From Agarivorans aestuarii (lineage in GTDB: Bacteria; Pseudomonadota; Gammaproteobacteria; Enterobacterales; Celerinatantimonadaceae), in assembly GCF_019670125.1 (NCBI RefSeq), contig NZ_AP023033.1, positions 4,430,001-4,494,000 of the forward strand: a stretch of 64,000 nucleotides of DNA, read 5' to 3'. This document shows positions 48,526 through 58,522 of this stretch, in pieces. Under the pieces are notes generated by a model. The model was not told the origin of the DNA. It saw nothing but the letters and a program-made list of their open reading frames with translations, and searched no databases. Numbering within the stretch: position 1 is the first letter of the stretch; the number at the start of each line of letters is the position of its first letter. Made by a program: the position numbers and the translations under genes.

Positions 48526-49425
48526 TTGAGTTATGAATGGTTAGCCTTGCTGGCCGCTGCGCTTTGGGCCTGCACCAGCTTAATCTCGGTAACCCCTAGC
48601 CGAGTGATGGGCGCTTTTGCCTATAGCCGCTGGCGCATGGGTTTGGTTAGCCTAATGCTGCTTGGTGCCACTTTATACAATAACCAATGGCAAATGATTA
48701 GCCTGTCGCAAGCGGGATTGTTTGCTTTGTCGGGCTTTATTGGCGTATTTGTTGGCGACACCGCCTTGTTTGCCTGTATGAACCGCCTAGGACCACGCCG
48801 CGCCAGCTTGTTATTTGCCTGTCACGCCGCTTTCTCTGCCTTTTTAGGGGTATGGCTATTTAATGAAGATTTGCTTGGTTGGCCGCTATTGGGCGCTGCC
48901 TGTTTGTTCTTAGGTGTGGTATTAGCTGTTAGTTTTGGTCACCGTAGTGAACAGCACAGCTGGGAAAAAATTACCGACTCAGTCAGTATAGCGGTTGCTT
49001 TGGGGTTAACGGCAGCGCTCTGCCAAAGCCTGGGTACAGTAATGCTAAAACCACTGATGAGCGCCCCTGAATACAGCGCTATTGATCCAGTCGCAGGCTC
49101 GGCATTGCGAATGCTAAGTGCTTTTTCAGCCCACTTTTTGTTATGGCTAAGCGGCTATAAACTTGCGCGAGCACTTAAGCCGATTAACTCAAAGCTATTT
49201 CTTATGATCGCCGCCAATGGCTTTTTAGCCATGGCTGTAGGCATGACATTGATGCTGTTTGCCCTGCGATATGGCGATGTATCAGTGGTTGCCCTGTTAT
49301 CATCAACTTCACCAGTGTTGGTGCTGCCGCTGTTATGGATAGTCACCAAACAAGCGCCTACTCACTCGGCCTGGCTTAGCGCCGGTTTATGTGTACTAGG
49401 CAGCGCCTTGCTAATATTTGGCTAG
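48526..49425 (+). CDS. EamA/DMT-family transporter
   Basis: About 299 residues, ten predicted membrane segments in two EamA repeats, inner membrane. Repeat landmarks are FALSGFIGVFVGDTALFACMNRLGPRRASLLFA and the C-terminal ALRYGDVSVVALLSSTSPVLVLPLLWI. The substrate is unknown. The start is TTG 48526 with AGGAG seven bases upstream; no nearby ATG is in frame. It ends by overlapping the convergent unknown gene by 4 bases. Confidence 0.85.
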   Translation: MSYEWLALLAAALWACTSLISVTPSRVMGAFAYSRWRMGLVSLMLLGATLYNNQWQMISLSQAGLFALSGFIGVFVGDTALFACMNRLGPRRASLLFACHAAFSAFLGVWLFNEDLLGWPLLGAACLFLGVVLAVSFGHRSEQHSWEKITDSVSIAVALGLTAALCQSLGTVMLKPLMSAPEYSAIDPVAGSALRMLSAFSAHFLLWLSGYKLARALKPINSKLFLMIAANGFLAMAVGMTLMLFALRYGDVSVVALLSSTSPVLVLPLLWIVTKQAPTHSAWLSAGLCVLGSALLIFG

Positions 49426-50723
49426 TGTTCAGGGTTAAGAAAAGCCGGTAAGTGAGCGATGCGCTGGTCAATAAAAAACACTTTTTGCTGATATAACTCA
49501 GAGTCCGTAGAGCCATAAACTTGGGCAAAGCTTTGCTCACTAATGCCTTCGGCTAAATCATCTATCCTTGGGAAAAATGCCTGTTCCGAGCGTGCGGAGC
49601 GCATTGCAGTCAAAAACTGTTCTGCCTTGTTAAGGTTTTTAGCCGATTCGGCAAACTCAATGCCAGTGCGATCTGCCGCTAGATCGGCAAAACTAAAACC
49701 ACTGCCACCCTCTAAAGAATCAAATAGCTCTTTAAACTCACCAATTGAAGCACTAAAACCTTGCTCTGCAGCCATGCTCAAGCCCGCCGAGTAGACAAAG
49801 TGCAGCAGTAAGTCTCTGCGCCCTGCAAGGGTAACGTTGTTTGGAGCGGCTTCTAGGGTCAAGTCATCAGCAAAACGTTGCGCCATCACTTTTTGAAAAG
49901 TACCTTGGCTGAAAAAAATCGCCATTGCCCACACTAAGGCCTGTTGTTCTTGTAGAACATCGCTTTGCTCACCACGCATTGCGACATCAAAGCTCAGCGG
50001 GTACAGATAGTCATACAAAGAAATGGCTTGCTGCTCACCATATTGTTTTCTTAACTGGCTCAGCTTTTGATAGTAGACCGCCACCGGCAAGCTAGCCGCT
50101 TGCGGGTCCTTCAATTGATTAAGGTTCTTATAGGCACCGGCGACTTTTAATCCCAAATCCTCTACGGGCTCAATCTCAAATACCACTTGCTGTTGGCCAA
50201 CTTCTACTGTTTTTATGCTGGCCAATAGCTCATCGGCTTGTAACTCCGGGAATAAACGCTCGGCCAATCTCACTGCTATAGCTTGCGCCATGCTGCCAGG
50301 CAAATTTAACTGGCCTATCTTCCATTGGCCAAACTGCAAGCCGTGAGCAGAAGAATACAAACTAATTTCGTTGTTGATATAACCTTGGTAAATACTCGCA
50401 GGCAAAGCAAAACTCCCACGTAGAGTTAAGCTTTCATCGGTAAAAGCGGCGTCTGCATCTAAACCTTTAAACGCGGTAGAAGATAAAGCTAACAGGCCAT
50501 CTAACTGTTGCTGGCTTAGCTGAACGTCTATGATTTGTTGCGAGCTGCGAAATTGCTGGAGGTTTTGTTTAAGCCAATCTTTGGCATCAGCAACTTGCCT
50601 GCCGCTCACCGAAGGGGGAGTGAGCACGGTGGCTTGCTTAGAAACCATCAAGGCAAAGGCGATTAATACCGCCAGAGCAAGCAATAAACTAAGGCTGAGT
50701 AGGGCAAACAGTAATTTCTTCAT
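49422..50723 (-). CDS. Membrane-anchored protein of unknown function upstream-linked to hemB
   Basis: 433 residues with an N-terminal hydrophobic segment (LLFALLSLSLLLALAVLIAFALM) that is either an anchor or an uncleaved signal. A large soluble domain, presumably periplasmic, follows. There are no Cys and no catalytic motif was recognised. Stretches such as IIDVQLSQQQLDGLLALSS and SFALPASIYQGYINNEISLY suggest a mixed alpha/beta lipid- or ligand-binding fold, but this is speculative. It follows hemB by 50 bases with a terminator between. I do not recognise the family. Confidence 0.65.
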   Translation of the reverse strand: MKKLLFALLSLSLLLALAVLIAFALMVSKQATVLTPPSVSGRQVADAKDWLKQNLQQFRSSQQIIDVQLSQQQLDGLLALSSTAFKGLDADAAFTDESLTLRGSFALPASIYQGYINNEISLYSSAHGLQFGQWKIGQLNLPGSMAQAIAVRLAERLFPELQADELLASIKTVEVGQQQVVFEIEPVEDLGLKVAGAYKNLNQLKDPQAASLPVAVYYQKLSQLRKQYGEQQAISLYDYLYPLSFDVAMRGEQSDVLQEQQALVWAMAIFFSQGTFQKVMAQRFADDLTLEAAPNNVTLAGRRDLLLHFVYSAGLSMAAEQGFSASIGEFKELFDSLEGGSGFSFADLAADRTGIEFAESAKNLNKAEQFLTAMRSARSEQAFFPRIDDLAEGISEQSFAQVYGSTDSELYQQKVFFIDQRIAHLPAFLNPEH

Positions 50724-50728
50724 AGTAA

Positions 50729-50752
50729 AATAAAGCCCCTCTACGGGGGCTT
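50729..50752 (-). terminator. Terminator after hemB
   Basis: AAGCCCC-CGTAGA-GGGGCTT on the minus strand is followed by TATTTTAC. It lies 20 bases after the hemB stop. Confidence 0.75.
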
Positions 50753-50772
50753 AGCAAGTACCTAGTAAGGGT

Positions 50773-51780
<1,008 letters not shown>

Positions 51781-52086
51781 TCAGCGCTCCTTAATTTTGT
51801 TGCTGTTAGCATCTAGCGCTACTTTAAGCGGCTAATGCTTGGCGAGCAAGTGTATGTAACAGTTTTTCTTAACAGTTTCAGAACAGCTCAGACCCTGCTG
51901 CTACAGCGAAAAAAGCATAGATAATATGTGATTACACTCGCGAACAAAGGAAAACGTTTCCACATTTGATTTACATTTGTTAAATTGTAGATACAACATC
52001 ACCTAGTCACTGGTCGTGACGCCAGCACATCTTAAGCTAGTGTTTTCAACTTAGTCACACGAAAGAATCTTTTTCTTGGAGTATAA
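51781..52086. other. hemB-galR divergent intergenic region
   Basis: A 306-base gap with promoters for both genes. It contains the LacI-family operator-like dyad GGAAAACGTTTCC (51949-51961). AT-rich sequence surrounds it (for example ATAATATG near 51920). No gene or RNA was recognised. Confidence 0.5.
51949..51961 (+). promoter_or_regulatory. Candidate GalR/LacI-family operator
   Basis: GGAAA-ACG-TTTCC is a dyad with five matching pairs around a central ACG, followed by AC. It resembles the GalR/LacI operator core with a CG step between GAAA and TTTC. Lying 125 bases upstream of the regulator gene, it could mediate autoregulation. Confidence 0.5.
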
Positions 52087-53088
52087 ATGGCCACAATTAA
52101 AGACGTAGCAGCTGCCGCCGGTGTTTCCGTCGCCACCGTATCTCGGGTGGTCAATAATGGCCCCAAAGTAAGTGCCAAAAACCGCGATTTAGTAAAAAAG
52201 GTGATGTTAGAGCTAGGCTATCGCCCCAATGCAAATGCACGTGCCTTAGTGACCCAAACCAACCCTACTTTAGGTTTGGTGTTTAGTGAACTCACCGACC
52301 CATTTTTTGCCACCTTGGCAGGAGGGGTGGAAAAGGTAACCCGCAACAACAATATCCAACTGTTAATTAGTAATGGTTTAGTCAGCGCCGAGACTGAAAA
52401 ACGCGCTATTGAAACACTCTTAGAACAACGTTGCCAGGCCTTGGTTGTGCATTCTAAAGCCCTAAGTAATCAAGCCTTAATTGACTACGCCGAAGCCGTG
52501 CCTGCCATGGTGCTAATTAACCGTTATATTCCTGAAATTGCCCACCGCTGCGTATGGTTAGACAACCAAGCTGGCGGAGAAACGGCTGCTCGCCACTTGT
52601 TGTCTTTAGGCCATAAGAACATTGCTTGTATCACCAGTAGCTACGACATTGAAGATCCACGCTTACGTTTAGAAGGAGTCAAGTCAGTGCTTAGCGAACA
52701 AGGTATGCCTTTGGCCGAGCATGCTATTGCCTCGTCAGATCCCAATGAGATTGGTGGCGAAATTGCTGCGCAAAACTTACTAGCCCGTGGCTTAGATTTT
52801 ACCGCCTTAATTGTTTACAACGACTCCATGGCGTCTGGCGCCATCACTGTACTTTGCGACAACGGCTATCGAGTACCCGAAGATGTATCGGTAATTGGCT
52901 TTGATGATGTATTACTGTCTCGCTACTTGCGCCCTAAACTCACCACCATGCGTTACCCTATTGAGATGATGGCGATGGAAGCCGCCGAGATGTCTTTAGC
53001 GTTAGCCAGTGGCGAAAGTGTTGCGCCTATTCATAAATACGTGCCTACGCTGGTAAAACGCGATTCGGTAAGCCAACCTAAAGACTAA
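52087..53088 (+). CDS. galR: LacI/GalR-family transcriptional regulator, GalR/GalS-like
   Basis: 333 residues. The N-terminal helix-turn-helix ATIKDVAAAAGVSVATVSRVV and hinge YRPNANARALV are followed by a periplasmic-binding-protein-like effector domain. It has strong resemblance, from memory, to E. coli GalR/GalS throughout (TDPFFATLAGGVE, CQALVVHSKAL, NDSMASGAITVL, IGFDDVLLSRYLRPKLTT, LVKRDSVS). The effector is probably galactose or a related sugar, but no gal genes are nearby. A LacI-type dyad lies upstream. GGAG is six bases before the ATG. Confidence 0.85.
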   Translation: MATIKDVAAAAGVSVATVSRVVNNGPKVSAKNRDLVKKVMLELGYRPNANARALVTQTNPTLGLVFSELTDPFFATLAGGVEKVTRNNNIQLLISNGLVSAETEKRAIETLLEQRCQALVVHSKALSNQALIDYAEAVPAMVLINRYIPEIAHRCVWLDNQAGGETAARHLLSLGHKNIACITSSYDIEDPRLRLEGVKSVLSEQGMPLAEHAIASSDPNEIGGEIAAQNLLARGLDFTALIVYNDSMASGAITVLCDNGYRVPEDVSVIGFDDVLLSRYLRPKLTTMRYPIEMMAMEAAEMSLALASGESVAPIHKYVPTLVKRDSVSQPKD

Positions 53089-53094
53089 GCAAGC

Positions 53095-54372
53095 TTAAAT
53101 ACCTAATTTATCTCGCAGGTTGTAATACACCGCACCCAGTGCGGTGAATGGCACCTGTAAATGCCGCCCTCCCGGAAAACGATAGTGATTAAGTGAAGCA
53201 AATACATCAAAACGCTGCGCTTGGTCACTGAGCACTTCGGCTAACAGCTTACCGGCCAAGTGAGTACAGGTTAAGCCATGGCCGCTGTATCCCTGCAAGT
53301 AATAAATGTTGCTATCGAGCCTGCCAAACTGAGGCATTCTCGAGTATGTAAGCAAGAAGTTTCCGGTCCAAGCATATTCAACAGCGGTTCCTTTTAACTG
53401 CGGGAATAAGGCTTCAAATTTCGGTCTAATCTGCTTTTCTATGGAAGCTAAAGGCTTGGCACCATAAACCACCCCACCGCCAAACAATAAGCGTTTATCT
53501 GCAGTCAAACGATAGTAATCAAGCAGATAGTTACAATCTTCCACGCAGTAGTTAGTAGGCAATATCTGCTGACACAGCTCATCACTTAAAGGCTCAGTAG
53601 CAATCACTTGGGTGCCGCAGCGTATCGCCTTATCGCTAAGCTTTGGCTCAAGTTCACCCAAGTAGGCATTTCCGGCAAACAGCAAGTAGTTAGCAGTAAC
53701 ACTGCCATGTTCGGTAGTTACCTTGGCGGGCTCACCTGCTTGGTAATCTAGCACTGCAGATTGCTCGTAGATTTCACCACCTAAACCAAGTACTGCTTCG
53801 GCTTCACCTAGAGCAAGATTAAGCGGATGAATATGCCCACCTTGCATGTCCAACAAACCACCATGGTAGGCAGTAGTCCCTACTATTTGTTCTAACTCCG
53901 CTTTATCTAACAATTGCAATTGGTGATTGCCAAAGCGCTCCCAATTGGCTTTTTGCTCCTGTAAGCCTTTAAACTGCTTAGCGTTGTTGGCAGCAAAAAC
54001 ACCACCGGCTTGGTAGTCACACTCAATATTATATTGGGCGATGCGAGAACGGATGATTTCTCCGCCCTCAAAGATCATTTCATTCAAGGCTTGGGCTGTA
54101 TTTTTATCATAGCGCTGCTCAATTACGTCCACGTCGCGACTATAGCTGTTAACCACTTGCCCACCATTACGTCCAGTTGCGCCAAAGCCCACCTTGGCAC
54201 TCTCTAACACCACCACATGGAAACCTTTCTCGGCGAGGTGCAAGGCCGAAGACAAACCACTAAAACCTGCACCAATAATGCAAACATCACAACGAATATC
54301 TTGGTTTAACTGAGGAAACTCTCGCTGGTTATTTGTGCTGGCAGCGTAATAAGACGAAGTGTGTTGTTGCAT
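53095..54372 (-). CDS. puuB: Gamma-glutamylputrescine oxidase PuuB (FAD-dependent)
   Basis: Oxidises gamma-glutamylputrescine in the Puu putrescine degradation pathway (DAO family). About 425 residues from ATG 54372 (MQQHTSSYYAAS), which has GGAGA upstream; a TTG 12 bases earlier is less likely. FAD-binding CDVCIIGAGFSGLSSALHLAE (about 26-46), FGATGRNGGQVVNSYSRDVDVIE, YCVEDCNYLLDYYRLTADKRLL and the C-terminal QGYSGHGLTCTHLAGKL match E. coli PuuB closely from memory. It is downstream of puuD; puuA and puuC are not in the window. Confidence 0.92.
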   Translation of the reverse strand: MQQHTSSYYAASTNNQREFPQLNQDIRCDVCIIGAGFSGLSSALHLAEKGFHVVVLESAKVGFGATGRNGGQVVNSYSRDVDVIEQRYDKNTAQALNEMIFEGGEIIRSRIAQYNIECDYQAGGVFAANNAKQFKGLQEQKANWERFGNHQLQLLDKAELEQIVGTTAYHGGLLDMQGGHIHPLNLALGEAEAVLGLGGEIYEQSAVLDYQAGEPAKVTTEHGSVTANYLLFAGNAYLGELEPKLSDKAIRCGTQVIATEPLSDELCQQILPTNYCVEDCNYLLDYYRLTADKRLLFGGGVVYGAKPLASIEKQIRPKFEALFPQLKGTAVEYAWTGNFLLTYSRMPQFGRLDSNIYYLQGYSGHGLTCTHLAGKLLAEVLSDQAQRFDVFASLNHYRFPGGRHLQVPFTALGAVYYNLRDKLGI

Positions 54373-54407
54373 GATGCTCTCCAATGGTCTGTTGGCCCTA
54401 ATAACTG

Positions 54408-55145
54408 CTACGCAGCACGGCGTTTTGCTGCTGCCACAAACTGACTAAAAATGGCTTGCGATACCTTGTTTTCGCTGGCTTGCCACTCGGGATGCCATTG
54501 CACAGCATAGAAAAACGGATGCTCAGCAAGCCGAAACGCTTCCACCAAACCATCTTCAGCTTGGGCTTCAGCTAACAGTGATTCGGCTAGCTGATTAATG
54601 CCTTGGTTGTGCAGGGAGTTAACCTGAATAACCTCGCTATCTAGCCACTCACTTAGCCAACTGTCTCGGCTAAGCTGCAGAGGATGTTGCTCGGCATATT
54701 TTTTGGCGAAGTCTTCGGTGTCGGGTTCACGGTGCTCAACACTACCACCGAGCTGATAGACTTTATGATGCAAACTTCCGCCAAGGGCCACGTTCATCTC
54801 TTGAAAGCCGCGGCAAATACCCAAAATAGGTAAACCATGCTGTTTAGAATATTCAACAATAGCAAAAGCTAAACTATCTCGGCCTCGATCTAAACGAGGT
54901 TCTAAATGACGGGCACCATATAGCTCTGGGTGCACGTTAGAATGGCTACCGGTAAATAGCACTCCGTCCAGCCCATCCAATACTCGTTTTAAACTACTGC
55001 CTTTTAGCTGATGAGTCAGCAATACCGGGGCTGCGTCATAACTTTCCAAAGCGTTTAGGTAGAACTCATTGACGCTTTGCACTTGGTATAATCCCTGTGG
55101 TTTGTGGCAGGTTATCACACCAATAAGGGCTTGCTGCTGCTTCAT
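54408..55145 (-). CDS. puuD: Gamma-glutamyl-gamma-aminobutyrate hydrolase PuuD
   Basis: Class I glutamine amidotransferase-like hydrolase that releases GABA and glutamate in the Puu pathway. About 245 residues from ATG 55145 (MKQQQALIGVITCHK); a TTG 39 bases upstream is less likely. The nucleophile Cys is in ILGICRGFQEMNVALGG (about residue 116), and the catalytic His/Glu are in AVQWHPEWQASEN near the C-terminus. The substrate-loop region FTGSHSNVHPELYG matches PuuD. It precedes puuB on the same strand by 35 bases. Confidence 0.9.
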   Translation of the reverse strand: MKQQQALIGVITCHKPQGLYQVQSVNEFYLNALESYDAAPVLLTHQLKGSSLKRVLDGLDGVLFTGSHSNVHPELYGARHLEPRLDRGRDSLAFAIVEYSKQHGLPILGICRGFQEMNVALGGSLHHKVYQLGGSVEHREPDTEDFAKKYAEQHPLQLSRDSWLSEWLDSEVIQVNSLHNQGINQLAESLLAEAQAEDGLVEAFRLAEHPFFYAVQWHPEWQASENKVSQAIFSQFVAAAKRRAA

Positions 55146-55480
55146 ATTATCTACAAAACTCCATCTTAAATGCGCTAGTTTCAATAAAACTAAATTGGCA
55201 CAGAATATTTAAAATGTAAAATATATTTAACACCCTTTAGTTCGAGCTATCAGACAAAGCTTAGATAATTTGGTGAAATAGCGAGTATTAGTGATTAAAT
55301 GCTAAGCCTGATGCCGAAAACCAAGATCCGGTGATTGCTTTTACTAAACAGTAAGTCGAGAACAGCAAACAATAACCAAGCCATCACCAACAGATTTTGG
55401 GTAAATCAATAGCGGCTAAGGGAGTAAATCGGTAAAATCGCCGAGCAGTTATAATTGGAGTATGGGGCAAATCCTCAGTC
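55146..55480. other. AT-rich intergenic region between puuD and the DUF2914 gene
   Basis: A 335-base divergent gap. The part near puuD is very AT-rich (AATATTTAAAATGTAAAATA around 55205) and could hold a regulator site such as PuuR's. I could not match the PuuR consensus with confidence. No gene or RNA is recognised. Confidence 0.4.
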
Positions 55481-56473
55481 ATGGCAGAACAAGTAAGCAT
55501 CAAAATACATCTCAATGCATCCGCAAGCCAAACGGCGACTATAGATAAAGTTCCCGCACCAAAGCCTCCCTTTGACCTACGCAAAATTTTTGCCGCAGTG
55601 TTAGTTGTTACCTTGCTTGTTGGCGGGTTAGTGCATTTTATGTGGCCCGCTCAGGCCGAGACTGTAGCCGATTCAAATGCCACGACTTCTCAACCAAGCA
55701 GCCCAATCGAGAACACTGCCAATAAAGCACAATTGCCAGGGGCCGAAGTTTCAGCTGAGCACTCTTCAATAGCTCAAATAGAACAAGATCAAACGCTTAG
55801 CACTCAAAGCTCAGCTGCAGTGGCTACAGAGCAACAGCTGCAGCCCTTAGAAGTAGAAGTACTTGAAGAGCCAACCGTTACTGCTGCAAACACACCTGCG
55901 GAAACAACGCTAATTCAGCCAGAAACCAATACTGTGCAGCCTAGCCAACAACTTGAAGAGTTAGCGGATAGCCCCATGGCTGCGGCTGCAGAGCAAGCAG
56001 AGGAGGCCAGCGAACAAATTAGCCAGCCAGCCTCTCAAGCAAACGTAGTGGAAGAGCCAACAACAGATGAGCTTGAGCCCTCGATACTTGAAACTGAAGC
56101 GTCAGCCAAAACGGTAGAAGCTCCCACAAACCTTGAGCAAACCAGTGCTGTGCCAACCCAAGTCGCGCGCGCCCAATTAAGCTCTGCCATTAGCCAACGT
56201 GAGCCAGTAGATAACTTAAGCAAGGTAGCACTTAGCGAGATTCAACAGGTTTACTTGTTTATGGAGTTGCACGAGATGCAGGGCCAAAGCATTCAAGTTA
56301 ACTGGTCTCACCAAGGCCAGTTACAAGCCTCGGTAGACTTAGATATTGGCGGCCCGCGCTGGCGCACCAATGCCAGTAAGCGTTTTACTGCTCAAAGTCG
56401 CGGAGAATGGCAAGTAACCATAGTTAATCAGCAGCAAGTACGCATTTTCGAACAAAATTTTACTGTGGAATAA
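55481..56473 (+). CDS. DUF2914 domain membrane-anchored protein
   Basis: 330 residues. A short cytoplasmic N-terminus (about 1-33) and one membrane segment (IFAAVLVVTLLVGGLVHFMW, about 35-54) precede a long acidic Ser/Thr/Ala/Glu/Gln-rich linker (about 60-225). A C-terminal DUF2914 domain follows (about 235-330), with REPVDNLSK, VYLFMELHEMQGQSIQVNWSH, GGPRWRTNASKRF and GEWQVTIV. The domain is probably periplasmic and extended on the linker. Function is unknown in the family. Confidence 0.8.
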   Translation: MAEQVSIKIHLNASASQTATIDKVPAPKPPFDLRKIFAAVLVVTLLVGGLVHFMWPAQAETVADSNATTSQPSSPIENTANKAQLPGAEVSAEHSSIAQIEQDQTLSTQSSAAVATEQQLQPLEVEVLEEPTVTAANTPAETTLIQPETNTVQPSQQLEELADSPMAAAAEQAEEASEQISQPASQANVVEEPTTDELEPSILETEASAKTVEAPTNLEQTSAVPTQVARAQLSSAISQREPVDNLSKVALSEIQQVYLFMELHEMQGQSIQVNWSHQGQLQASVDLDIGGPRWRTNASKRFTAQSRGEWQVTIVNQQQVRIFEQNFTVE

Positions 56474-56562
56474 GCCAATAGGCTTGCAGTGACACTAGGC
56501 AGTGGTAAATTAATTAAGTGGCTTAGTGGCTTTCAATTGAATAAAGATATGCAGGTGAAGTT

Positions 56563-56808
56563 ATGGAACTTGATTTAATTCGCAGCGCTTTAGGCTGGGG
56601 AGCCATCATCAATATCGCGGTGTTGTTATATTGGTTTGCCTTTTTAACCCTAGCCCACGACTGGACCTACAAACTGCACTCGAAATGGTTCAACCTAAGT
56701 GTTGAGAAGTTTGACCGCTTTCATTACCTAGGCTTGGCACTCTATAAAACCGCCATTATTGCGTTTTATGTAGTGCCATATATCGCCCTAGGTATTGTGT
56801 TAGATTAA
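56563..56808 (+). CDS. Small membrane protein (DUF6868-like)
   Basis: 81 residues with two membrane segments (about 10-32, AIINIAVLLYWFAFLTLAH, and about 56-78, YLGLALYKTAIIAFYVVPYIALG) joined by a short basic/aromatic loop (KLHSKWFNLSVEKFDRFHY). It resembles small proteins grouped as DUF6868. It ends by overlapping the convergent DUF3299 gene by 4 bases. Function unknown. Confidence 0.7.
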   Translation: MELDLIRSALGWGAIINIAVLLYWFAFLTLAHDWTYKLHSKWFNLSVEKFDRFHYLGLALYKTAIIAFYVVPYIALGIVLD

Positions 56809-57284
56809 TCGGTATACAACACTATCGACTCAGGTTCGGCGATGGAATATCCCGCGGTGGCAACCCCCTCTACCGTTTGAACCTGGGTATGAATAATTCC
56901 TTCCACCCATATTGGTTCCCATAAATCTTCTAGCTGTAAACCCTTAGAGTAAGTCACATACACAATCTGGTTTGGTGGCGGTGGTGGGTAATGCAAGCAA
57001 GCACCAAAGTACGGCACTAACAAAAATTCCTTCACCAACTCACCTTCGGTATCCAGCGGCACCACAAAACCGGGAATACGCAAAGGTTTGCCGTCCAACT
57101 CGGTGTTCACACTTACATTTAAGTTTTGCTGTGCAGCCTGATCCAGCGGTGCATTGTGGTCCACTTCAGGCATAAAGGTATTTCGTTCATTTTCTGGCAG
57201 TAGCTCATTCCAAACGTCTACACCATTGGCCTGTAGGTTCATGCTCACTAGCAATAAACCCACTACGTAATACGCTAGTTTCAT
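56805..57284 (-). CDS. DUF3299 periplasmic protein of the zrg-like zinc cluster
   Basis: 159 residues with a signal peptide (MKLAYYVVGLLLVSMNLQANG). The DUF3299 core has the strands LRIPGFVVPLDTEGELVKEFLLVPYFGACLHYPPPPPNQIVYV in family form, with one Cys before the His and poly-Pro loop (CLHYPPPPPNQ), and a later strand region WVEGIIHTQ. DUF3299 proteins often sit beside MacB-like ABC transporters, as here, where it follows the permease gene by 11 bases. A metal-handling role is suggested by context only. Confidence 0.8.
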   Translation of the reverse strand: MKLAYYVVGLLLVSMNLQANGVDVWNELLPENERNTFMPEVDHNAPLDQAAQQNLNVSVNTELDGKPLRIPGFVVPLDTEGELVKEFLLVPYFGACLHYPPPPPNQIVYVTYSKGLQLEDLWEPIWVEGIIHTQVQTVEGVATAGYSIAEPESIVLYTD

Positions 57285-57295
57285 GTTTACCCTTT

Positions 57296-58522
57296 CTAAA
57301 TCTTTATGCTCATGCCATCGCTAAGCGAATAACGATAGGCACGCCACGCAGGCAATACGCCGGCGACAAAGCCAACCACGACCACAGCAACTAACAAATA
57401 CCATTGCTCCAGAGTGGGCCAGCTTAAAACTAAATAAAAGCCAAACTGATTGAGTAGGATAGGTTTTGCAGCCCCTAAAATTAGATACATACTAACTAAT
57501 CCTAACAGGGCTCCTAATACACTCAGCAATAGCGCTTCTATCAACAACAGGCCAAAAATATGCCGAGGCTTAGCCCCAACTGAGCGCAATATAGCCATTT
57601 CTCGGCGGCGCTCTTTTAAGCTTACCATCAAGGTGCTTAGCATACTCATTAAGCCAGTAATCACCACACAAATTGATACGGCTAACAAAGCGCTTTCAGC
57701 AATGCTTAGTATGCCCCATAGCTCTTGCAATGCGACTCCAGGCAAAATAGCTAGCAGAGCTTCGTTTTTGTACTGGTTAATTTGTCGCTGTAAGTTGAAT
57801 ATTTGCAGTTTTGATTGGGTGCCCAGCATCATAGCTGTAATGCTTGAAGGCGTAAGCTGCGCTTCACTAAATGGTAGAGCTTGTGGCGGTAAGTGAATGG
57901 CTTCAATGCCGGCGAGCGAGGTAATCACTGTTCTATCAACCGGCGTACCCGTAGCTTTTAGAATACCGCTCACTACAAAGGGGAACTGGTCATGATTAAC
58001 AAAACTTACCGCTGCAATACCATGAGCCACCACAATCTTGTCACCCAATGTGTAGCCCAGCTTACGCGCCACTTCTGCGCCTAATACTACTTCAAAGGTA
58101 TCGTTTAGCTGCTGGCCTTCGGCAAACTCTAAAGCTTGTTTATTGGCATATTGATAGTGCTCAAAAAAGCTATTGGTGGTACCCATTACGCGATAGCCGC
58201 GATGCGAATCCCCCAAAGAAATAGGAATCGACCATTTTACCGACGACTGACCCGCAATTTCTTGGTAACTGTCCCAGCTAATATTATTGGTGGCATTGCC
58301 AATGCGAAATACTGAATAAAGCAGTAATTGAGTAGGGCCACTGCGTGCACCCACAATTAAATCGGTGCCAGAGATGGTTGAGGCAAAGCTCGATTTGGCT
58401 TGAGTACGGAGGTTTTCCACACCCAATAACAAGGCCACACTAAGGGCGATGGTCAGCAAACTGAGTAAGGCGGTGCCTCGCCTAGCCCACAAACTTTGCC
58501 AAGCTAACTTAAGCAAGCTCAT
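57296..58522 (-). CDS. MacB/FtsX-type ABC transporter permease (zrg-like cluster)
   Basis: About 408 residues from ATG 58522 (MSLLKLAWQSLWARRGTALLSLL) with GGAGG upstream. The architecture is type VII ABC (MacB/LolCE): one N-terminal membrane helix, a large periplasmic domain (about 40-265), then three C-terminal helices with the FtsX domain (MLSTLMVSLKERRREMAILRSVGAKPRHIF). This type usually drives lipoprotein or substrate extrusion rather than classical import. It overlaps the ATPase gene by 14 bases. Confidence 0.88.
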   Translation of the reverse strand: MSLLKLAWQSLWARRGTALLSLLTIALSVALLLGVENLRTQAKSSFASTISGTDLIVGARSGPTQLLLYSVFRIGNATNNISWDSYQEIAGQSSVKWSIPISLGDSHRGYRVMGTTNSFFEHYQYANKQALEFAEGQQLNDTFEVVLGAEVARKLGYTLGDKIVVAHGIAAVSFVNHDQFPFVVSGILKATGTPVDRTVITSLAGIEAIHLPPQALPFSEAQLTPSSITAMMLGTQSKLQIFNLQRQINQYKNEALLAILPGVALQELWGILSIAESALLAVSICVVITGLMSMLSTLMVSLKERRREMAILRSVGAKPRHIFGLLLIEALLLSVLGALLGLVSMYLILGAAKPILLNQFGFYLVLSWPTLEQWYLLVAVVVVGFVAGVLPAWRAYRYSLSDGMSIKI

